This document shows positions 1-3,812 of a stretch of 5,455 nucleotides of DNA, one piece after another. A program made the translations under genes and the position numbers. The first letter of the stretch is position 1. Each line of letters begins with the position of its first letter. This stretch comes from Clostridiaceae bacterium (GTDB lineage Bacteria > Bacillota > Clostridia > Clostridiales > Clostridiaceae), in NCBI GenBank assembly GCA_003510765.1, contig DOKV01000011.1, positions 1-5,455 on the forward strand. Reading direction: 5' to 3'. The notes under the pieces were generated by a model. It had not been told where the DNA came from. It searched no databases and saw only the letters and a program-made list of their open reading frames with translations.

Positions 1-527
1 ATCATGGCTGCAGGAATATCTTCAAACACGGCGATCTCTTCAGGGGCTAATTGCAGATTTTTTGCTGCCATGAGATAGACGTCAGGCTCAATTTTGGTTT
101 TGCCAGCCATATCTGTGGTGACCAAAGTGTCAAAGAAGTGGTGAATACCTTTACTGGCTATGGTTTCCTCCAGGAGCTCCTTTGAGGAACTGGTGGCGAT
201 GGCCATTTTGATGCCGCGTTTTTTTAAAGCTTCTAGAAGCAGCAGTGTGTGATCTTTTAGAACCACATGATGAAGATATTCAAAACGAGCTCTTTGGTTC
301 CATCCATCTTTGATTTCCTCGATGGTTTCTAGAAGTTGAAATTCACTTTTGAAGAAAGCGGCGGTTTCATGGAAACTCAAATGAGAAATCTTTCCCATGA
401 GCTCTTCCGGTGTCATATCGATATCCTTTTCTATTAAAAAGTCCTCATCGATTTTTCTCCACACCCACATGGAATCTATAAGGGTGCCGTCCATGTCAAA
501 GATCACCCCTTTAATATTATCAAACAT
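1..527 (-). CDS. HAD-superfamily hydrolase, beta-phosphoglucomutase/phosphatase-like (partial, C-terminus outside window)
   Basis: A soluble HAD-type phosphatase or phosphomutase of subfamily IA; the substrate cannot be read from the sequence. The first 175 residues are visible and the gene continues beyond the left edge. Motif I is FDMDGT at residues 10-15, with D11 the expected nucleophile and D13 the acid/base. The stretch DSMWVW (18-23) opens the helical cap. Motif II is IATSSS (110-115). The motif III lysine is K145 in TKIEPD, and motif IV is FED (168-170). The ATG at 525-527 has an ideal AGGAGG ribosome binding site (537-542) lying inside the end of the upstream PAP2 gene. The two genes overlap by 8 nt, so they are probably co-transcribed and translationally coupled. 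After motif IV the sequence reads IPAAM where relatives commonly have a glycine. Family assignment is secure; a specific activity such as beta-phosphoglucomutase is a guess. Confidence 0.93.
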   Translation of the reverse strand, partial: MFDNIKGVIFDMDGTLIDSMWVWRKIDEDFLIEKDIDMTPEELMGKISHLSFHETAAFFKSEFQLLETIEEIKDGWNQRARFEYLHHVVLKDHTLLLLEALKKRGIKMAIATSSSKELLEETIASKGIHHFFDTLVTTDMAGKTKIEPDVYLMAAKNLQLAPEEIAVFEDIPAAM

Positions 528-1059
528 ACTGAATTACCTCCTGAATCATATGAATAAAAACCGCATAGAAACTGCCAATGAAGCCTCCGGCCAACACGTC
601 AGAGGGATAATGCACCCCTAAGTATACTCTAGAGAGGGCCACCAATAAGGCCAGGAACAAATAGACACCAGAGGCCATATGCCCCCTGGTGACCAAGGCT
701 GAGGTTACCGCCAGACAAAAGGCTGCGGTGGTATGCCCAGAGGGAAACGAGTATTCATCGATCCCAATTTTCAAGCTCTTTAATTGGTACAGGGATACAA
801 AGGGCCGAGGTCTTTTGATGGTATTTTTCAAAATGCCTACGGTGAGGGAGGCAAGGACTAAGGCCGCCGCTGCATAGAGGGAAAAGGAATCAATGGCGCT
901 ACCTGGCAAGATGGCCAGGGCAAGTATAAAACCGAGGGCAAAGACTTCCGAACCTAAGTAGGTGACACCAATGAAAAAGTAGTCTAAGAATTTATGTTTG
1001 AAGTGCTGATTGATATAAAGGATGACACGAGCATCCCAAGCTTGTATTTTTTGAATCAT
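520..1059 (-). CDS. PAP2-family membrane phosphatase
   Basis: An integral membrane lipid-phosphate or undecaprenyl-pyrophosphate-type phosphatase of the PAP2 superfamily, 179 aa from the chosen start. The complete catalytic signature is present: K78-x6-R85-P86 (KNTIKRPRP), PSGH at 106-109, and S143-R144-x5-H150-x3-D154 (SRVYLGVHYPSD). H109 and H150 are the expected catalytic histidines. Several hydrophobic segments surround these motifs, for example around residues 31-53 and 60-77 and in the last third of the protein, as expected for a multi-pass enzyme with an outward-facing active site. The ATG at 1057-1059 is preferred because TGAGGA lies 8 nt upstream. An in-frame GTG at 1072-1074 would add 5 residues but has only a purine-rich leader. 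It is the first gene of a leftward unit with the HAD gene. The lipid substrate (C55-PP, phosphatidic acid or PGP) cannot be decided. Confidence 0.93.
   Translation of the reverse strand: MIQKIQAWDARVILYINQHFKHKFLDYFFIGVTYLGSEVFALGFILALAILPGSAIDSFSLYAAAALVLASLTVGILKNTIKRPRPFVSLYQLKSLKIGIDEYSFPSGHTTAAFCLAVTSALVTRGHMASGVYLFLALLVALSRVYLGVHYPSDVLAGGFIGSFYAVFIHMIQEVIQYV
537..542 (-). promoter_or_regulatory. Ribosome binding site of the HAD hydrolase
   Basis: On the minus strand this reads AGGAGG, 9 nt before the ATG at 525-527. It fixes the start of the HAD gene and lies within the last codons of the PAP2 gene. Confidence 0.8.
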
Positions 1060-1060
1060 G

Positions 1061-1066
1061 TATAAT
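1061..1066 (+). promoter_or_regulatory. Candidate -10 box (TATAAT) for the rightward methyltransferase operon
   Basis: A perfect TATAAT on the plus strand in the left arm of the inverted repeat. It would start a transcript near 1073 leading to the trmN6-like gene. No convincing -35 is seen 16-18 nt upstream (the region around 1038-1043 reads AAGCTT), so this is tentative. Confidence 0.3.
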
Positions 1067-1097
1067 ATCCTCACTCTTTTCTTACAGTCATGAGGAT

Positions 1098-1103
1098 ATT
1101 ATA
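1098..1103 (-). promoter_or_regulatory. Candidate -10 box (TATAAT) for the PAP2-HAD operon
   Basis: On the minus strand this reads TATAAT, the mirror image of the box at 1061-1066. It would give a leader of about 30 nt before the PAP2 ATG at 1059. The matching -35 (around 1121-1126, TATTCT) is poor, so the call rests on the -10 and its position. Confidence 0.35.
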
Positions 1104-1104
1104 C

Positions 1105-1143
1105 ATGATTTCACCTGGAGAGAATACCATTTTAGAAGCGTAG
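1105..1143 (+). CDS. Possible 12-codon leader ORF
   Basis: It reads MISPGENTILEA followed by TAG. It has TGAGGA 8 nt before its ATG, the same start context as the PAP2 gene because both are arms of the same inverted repeat. It ends 55 nt before the preferred methyltransferase start. It may be an accidental by-product of the palindrome or a true upstream ORF; I recognise no family. Confidence 0.2.
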   Translation: MISPGENTILEA

Positions 1144-1155
1144 GATGCTTTTGGG

Positions 1156-1161
1156 TATGAT
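1156..1161 (+). promoter_or_regulatory. Alternative weak -10 box (TATGAT) close to the methyltransferase gene
   Basis: TATGAT matches the -10 consensus at 5 of 6 positions and lies 38 to 43 nt before the chosen ATG. The best upstream hexamer, TTAGAA at 1132-1137 with an 18-nt spacer, matches TTGACA at only 3 of 6. It competes with the box at 1061-1066 as the operon's promoter. Confidence 0.25.
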
Positions 1162-1198
1162 AGAATAGGAGAAGAAGAAAGAAGAAATGAGGCGCTTT

Positions 1199-1942
1199 AT
1201 GAAGTTGTTAAGAGATGGAGAAACCATAGAAGATTTACAAAGAGAGGGACTTAAAATCATCCAAAAAGCCAAAGGGTTTCGGTTTGGGGTAGATGCAGTA
1301 CTCCTTTCGGACTTTGCCAAGGTGAAAAAAGGCGAACGAGTCATGGACTTTTGTTCGGGTACGGGCATTGTGCCCCTCCTGCTTTGGGCCAAGGCTGCGC
1401 CGAAAGAAATCGTTGGCCTGGAAATTCAAGAGCCATTTTGGGAAATGGCCAAAAGAAGTGTGGCCTTAAATGGCTTAGAAGAACACATTCATATGGTCCA
1501 CGGGGATGTGAAGGATGAAAAAGGCTTAAAGGAGCTAGGCCAGTTTTCTGTGGTGACGGTGAATCCGCCCTATAAAAAAGAACACAGCGGCATCATCAAT
1601 GAAAAAGATGCATTAACCATTGCACGACATGAAGTTCTCTTATCCTTGGAGGAGCTGATTCAATCTGCCAGAAAGGTCTTGAAAGACCAAGGTAGGCTCT
1701 ACCTGATTCATCGACCAGAGCGGCTCATTGATCTTTTTACCCTCATGCGGAAATATCGCATCGAACCCAAACGCCTTCGTATGGTGTATCCCAACGTAAA
1801 GAAGGCACCAACCATGGTGTTGGTAGAAGGGGTACGAGATGGCGGCGCTTTTTTAAAGGTGGAAGCACCGCTGTGGATCTATGATGAAGATGGCACCTAT
1901 TCTGATGAAATTAGAAGAATCTATGGAGATGATCGAAGATGA
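1199..1942 (+). CDS. trmN6: tRNA1(Val) (adenine(37)-N6)-methyltransferase-like protein (TrmN6/YabB family)
   Basis: A cytoplasmic S-adenosylmethionine-dependent methyltransferase, 247 aa from the chosen start. Characterised TrmN6 (E. coli YfiC) methylates A37 of tRNA1(Val), and the Firmicute homologue is called YabB. The N-terminus reads ETIEDLQREGLKIIQ (8-22), typical of the family, followed by FRFGVDAVLLSDF. SAM motif I is MDFCSGTGIV (49-58), the acidic ribose-binding residue is probably E75 in GLEIQ, and the adenine-binding catalytic motif NPPY is at 122-125. ATG 1199 is preferred because TGAGG lies 6 nt upstream and the length fits the family. An in-frame ATG at 1187 adds four residues (MRRF), with its nearest AGGAG 15 nt away. 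It overlaps rsmI by 4 nt (ATGA), and the same pairing is known in Bacillus (yabB-yabC region). The exact tRNA substrate is inferred from homology. Confidence 0.9.
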   Translation: MKLLRDGETIEDLQREGLKIIQKAKGFRFGVDAVLLSDFAKVKKGERVMDFCSGTGIVPLLLWAKAAPKEIVGLEIQEPFWEMAKRSVALNGLEEHIHMVHGDVKDEKGLKELGQFSVVTVNPPYKKEHSGIINEKDALTIARHEVLLSLEELIQSARKVLKDQGRLYLIHRPERLIDLFTLMRKYRIEPKRLRMVYPNVKKAPTMVLVEGVRDGGAFLKVEAPLWIYDEDGTYSDEIRRIYGDDRR

Positions 1943-2781
1943 GTATATTATATATTGTGCCAACGCCCATTGGAAATTTAAAAGATGTGTCCCTTCGCGT
2001 GCTAGAAATCCTGCAAGAGGCAGATCGCATTGCTTGTGAAGATACCAGAGTTACAGCAAAACTACTCAACCGTTATGAAATCAAAAAGCCATTGCTCTCT
2101 TATAGAGAGCACAATGAAATGGAAGTGTCAGAGGAAATTCTTCGCCTTGTAGAGGCAGGAGAGACCATCGCCTTGGTCAGTGATGCAGGCATGCCTGGGA
2201 TTTCAGACCCTGGAGAAGTCATCATCAAGAAAGCGGTGGAAAGAGGCATAACGTTTAATGTGCTACCCGGTCCTTCAGCCTTGATGAACGCCTTGGTGGC
2301 CTCGGGGCTGAGCACCCGAAGATTCACCTACCTGGGCTTTTTGGATAAAACACGGAAGAAGAAAAGAGAGGAGCTAGAAGAGTTTGTGGGCCGAGAGGAA
2401 ACCCTGATACTTTATGAAGCGCCTCACAGGATCTTAGATACGTTAGAAGCGGTGAGGGAAGTCTTTGGGGAAAGGCAAATTTGTTTGTCTAGAGAGCTTA
2501 CAAAGCTCTATGAAGAACATCTAAGGGGCACCGTGTCAGAAGTGCTTCATCATTATGAAGAGAAGACGCCCAAGGGGGAGTTCGTCTTGGTCATTGCAGG
2601 AAAAACAAAAGAGGAAAAGCAAAAAGAACTACAAGATCAGTTTGCTCATTTAACCATTCATGAACATCTTTTGCAATATATAGAAGAAGGGTATTCTAAG
2701 AAAGATGCGGTGAAGAGAGTGGCGGAAGAAAGAAGCTTACCGAAGAAAGAAGTATATAAGGAAAGTTTGAACTTGTCTTAA
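1939..2781 (+). CDS. rsmI: 16S rRNA (cytidine(1402)-2'-O)-methyltransferase RsmI
   Basis: RsmI uses SAM to 2'-O-methylate C1402 in the ribosomal decoding centre. At 280 aa it has the usual family length. It has the tetrapyrrole-methylase (class III) fold with family landmarks in order: VPTPIGNLKD (7-16), EDTR (34-37), the glycine-rich SDAGMPGISDPG (81-92), PGPSAL (110-115) followed by ASGLSTRRFTYLGF, then LYEAPHR, SRELTKLYEE and KGEFVLVI. The C-terminal tail, with a KKDAVKRVAEERSLPKKEVY segment, matches the small helical domain of RsmI proteins. The ATG overlaps the stop of the trmN6-like gene; GGAG at 1925-1928, inside that gene, is 10 nt upstream. Translational coupling in an RNA-modification operon is likely. 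No T-tract terminator follows, so some readthrough into the next unit is possible. Confidence 0.97.
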   Translation: MSILYIVPTPIGNLKDVSLRVLEILQEADRIACEDTRVTAKLLNRYEIKKPLLSYREHNEMEVSEEILRLVEAGETIALVSDAGMPGISDPGEVIIKKAVERGITFNVLPGPSALMNALVASGLSTRRFTYLGFLDKTRKKKREELEEFVGREETLILYEAPHRILDTLEAVREVFGERQICLSRELTKLYEEHLRGTVSEVLHHYEEKTPKGEFVLVIAGKTKEEKQKELQDQFAHLTIHEHLLQYIEEGYSKKDAVKRVAEERSLPKKEVYKESLNLS

Positions 2782-2790
2782 CGAGGAGGC

Positions 2791-2842
2791 TTTCCTAAGA
2801 AAAAATAAAGCAAAAGGTATGTGGTTTCCTTTTCTTAGGAAA
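2791..2842. repeat. 13-bp perfect inverted repeat with 26-nt spacer after rsmI
   Basis: Arms TTTCCTAAGAAAA (2791-2803) and TTTTCTTAGGAAA (2830-2842) are exact reverse complements. The stem begins 10 nt after the rsmI stop and ends 6 nt before the -35 box of the next gene. It is AT-rich, and the right arm is followed by A residues rather than T, so it is not a standard intrinsic terminator on either strand. It could stabilise the rsmI mRNA 3' end or be an upstream operator; the sequence does not decide. Confidence 0.7.
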
Positions 2843-2848
2843 AAAACT

Positions 2849-2877
2849 TTGATATAAGGTAATAAATAACTTATAAT
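2849..2877 (+). promoter_or_regulatory. Sigma-A-type promoter of the DUF1836-yvrJ unit
   Basis: The -35 is TTGATA (2849-2854) and the -10 is TATAAT (2872-2877), with an optimal 17-nt spacer. Only one or two bases depart from consensus. It predicts a start near 2884 and a leader of about 38 nt to the preferred ATG. Confidence 0.8.
2854..2874. promoter_or_regulatory. Dyad in the promoter spacer, candidate operator
   Basis: Centred on A2864, 8 of 10 base pairs are symmetric: ATAAG at 2854-2858 faces CTTAT at 2870-2874, with TA/TA inside. It occupies the gap between -35 and -10, where MerR-like regulators typically bind. The gene it precedes encodes a DUF1836 protein with a MerR-like fold, so autoregulation is a plausible inference. 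Confidence 0.4.
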
Positions 2878-2906
2878 GAAGAGGATAGAAGAAAGCAATG
2901 AATGAA

Positions 2907-2918
2907 AAGGAAGTGATC
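2907..2918 (+). promoter_or_regulatory. Strong ribosome binding site deciding the DUF1836 start
   Basis: AAGGAAGTGATC differs by one base from AAGGAGGTGATC, the full complement of the 16S rRNA tail. Its GGAAG core ends 8 nt before ATG 2922. This favours 2922 over the in-frame ATG at 2898. Confidence 0.65.
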
Positions 2919-2921
2919 ATC

Positions 2922-3500
2922 ATGCCAGGAAGTAACATGTTTAGGAATAGTACCATAGAAGATACGGTGAAAAGCAAAGCCAAAGAAAGTATGCTGTCCT
3001 TGGAGGCTTTCCCCAAGTATGATTTATTTCTTTCCCAAGTCATCGAGTTCATCGAAGATCTCATGAGTGATGAGTCTTATACCGTGAATATCATCCAAAA
3101 CTACATTAAAAGTGAAGTCATTGCCAAGCCTTATCAAGGGAAAAAAAAGGGGTATACAAAGCTCCATCTGATTCAATTGGTTTTTGTGAGTTATATGCGA
3201 CCCGTGTTGACTACAGATGAAATCAAGAAGGTTTTTGCCCTGGCTTTTAATGACATCAATGATCGTGAAGACGATGTGATCACTTGGGAGGAGGCTTATG
3301 CCCTTTTCTATGATATTGTCAATGAACAAGCCATGAATCCTTCTGCCATTTACCTAGATGAAGCAAGACTTGGACGGATGGTGGATGCACTACACATTCA
3401 TGAAGAAGATAAAGAAAGAATTTTTGTCTTTATTTCTGTGTTGGCCCTGGTGGCCCAGGCGAGTTTCATCAAGAACACAGCCAAGGAACTGCTCAAATAA
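2922..3500 (+). CDS. DUF1836 family protein, probable YkrK-type transcriptional regulator
   Basis: A 192-aa cytoplasmic protein of the DUF1836 family. The family hallmark is a MerR-like DNA-binding segment at about residues 54-105: TVNIIQNYIKSEVIAKP, a basic GKKKGYTK turn, then the helix LHLIQLVFVSYMRPVLTTDEIKK. The remainder (about 106-192) is helical, with an acidic stretch DINDREDD and a hydrophobic C-terminal helix FVFISVLALVAQASF, likely for dimerisation. From memory, the Bacillus subtilis member YkrK represses htpX together with Rok; htpX is not in this window, so the target here is unknown. The start at 2922 has a near-perfect Shine-Dalgarno; starting at 2898 would add eight residues. 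It has its own strong promoter with a dyad in the spacer and is co-directional with a small YvrJ gene 49 nt downstream. Family call is firm; regulator function is inferred. Confidence 0.85.
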   Translation: MPGSNMFRNSTIEDTVKSKAKESMLSLEAFPKYDLFLSQVIEFIEDLMSDESYTVNIIQNYIKSEVIAKPYQGKKKGYTKLHLIQLVFVSYMRPVLTTDEIKKVFALAFNDINDREDDVITWEEAYALFYDIVNEQAMNPSAIYLDEARLGRMVDALHIHEEDKERIFVFISVLALVAQASFIKNTAKELLK

Positions 3501-3549
3501 ATGGCGGTTGTGCTCGAGAAATGCATAGTTCATCATGGGGGTGAAGGCT

Positions 3550-3693
3550 ATGGAAGTATTCTTAGAAGCAGCAGCCAATGTTGGGTTTCCCATGGTGATT
3601 TCCATTTATCTATTGACAAGAATTGAAGGTAAGATGGAGAATTTGACCATGAGCATCAACAAACTCAGTTCTGCCCTAGAAAAGTCCTCCTAG
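3550..3693 (+). CDS. yvrJ: YvrJ-family small membrane protein
   Basis: A 47-residue ORF, shorter than usual annotation cut-offs. The N-terminal segment MEVFLEAAANVGFPMVISIY leads into LLTRIEGKMENLTMSINKLS, the YvrJ family pattern: a conserved NxGFP, one short hydrophobic membrane helix (about 10-22), an R/E-rich boundary, then an amphipathic, coiled-coil-like helix. The family has no well-established function. ATG 3550 is chosen because GGGGGTG (3537-3543) sits 6 nt upstream; in-frame GTG 3541 and ATG 3535 lack a spaced ribosome binding site. It lies 49 nt after the DUF1836 gene with no visible promoter between and directly before an intrinsic terminator, so it is the last gene of that unit. 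In other Firmicutes, YvrJ genes often accompany DUF1659 and DUF2922 genes; neither is present here. Confidence 0.82.
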   Translation: MEVFLEAAANVGFPMVISIYLLTRIEGKMENLTMSINKLSSALEKSS

Positions 3694-3702
3694 TGAGCAA
3701 GG

Positions 3703-3737
3703 AAGCTTCAGTGTAAACTGGAGCTTTTCTTGATTTT
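3703..3737 (+). terminator. Intrinsic terminator of the DUF1836-yvrJ unit
   Basis: The stem AAGCTTCAGT (3703-3712) pairs with ACTGGAGCTT (3717-3726) around a GTAA loop, with a single G-U pair. A T-rich tract (TTCTTGATTTT) follows at once. It starts 10 nt after the yvrJ stop. Confidence 0.85.
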
Positions 3738-3769
3738 AGGAACCCTTTAGAGATTTCCCTGTGGCTTGG

Positions 3770-3778
3770 TGCTATAAT
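3770..3778 (+). promoter_or_regulatory. Extended -10 promoter of the nuclease-helicase gene
   Basis: TGCTATAAT gives a perfect TATAAT (3773-3778) with the TGn extension. No good -35 is found 16-18 nt upstream (about GAGATT at 3750-3755), which the extended -10 may compensate. The predicted start is near 3785, giving a leader of about 28 nt. Confidence 0.6.
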
Positions 3779-3800
3779 AGACCGTAGTATGAAGCCCCTT

Positions 3801-3805
3801 GGAGG
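3801..3805 (+). promoter_or_regulatory. Ribosome binding site of the nuclease-helicase
   Basis: GGAGG lies 7 nt before ATG 3813. It selects that start over the in-frame ATG at 3789, which has no Shine-Dalgarno and sits almost on the predicted transcription start. Confidence 0.75.
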
Positions 3806-3812
3806 AGAAAAC

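Larger units (their letters stand above)
1054..1110. repeat. Perfect 20-bp inverted repeat with 17-nt spacer at a divergent gene junction
   Basis: Arms are 1054-1073 and 1091-1110, with every one of 20 positions complementary; the spacer is 1074-1090. Read outward on its own strand, each arm runs TGAGGA, a short AT-rich stretch, then ATG ATT. The left arm therefore contains the Shine-Dalgarno and start codon of the PAP2 gene. In an mRNA starting upstream of position 1110 on the minus strand, a hairpin would bury both. Each arm also carries a TATAAT on the opposite strand. Function is inferred only: translational control hairpin, operator, or overlapping divergent promoters. Confidence 0.85.

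Noticed and set aside
1072..1074. GTG as the PAP2 start
   Set aside because: The leader before it is only purine-rich, while the ATG at 1057-1059 has TGAGGA at ideal spacing.
1132..1429. Minus-strand ORFs opposite the start of the trmN6-like gene
   Set aside because: They lie antisense to a gene with clear SAM motif I, have no recognisable domain or ribosome binding site, and are shadow frames.
2795..3329. Minus-strand ORFs opposite the DUF1836 gene and its promoter
   Set aside because: They are antisense to a well-supported gene and show low-complexity composition without family features.
3501..3626. 41-aa ORF beginning right after the DUF1836 stop
   Set aside because: It has no Shine-Dalgarno, resembles no family, and overlaps the YvrJ gene in another frame, where the sequence clearly follows a known family pattern.
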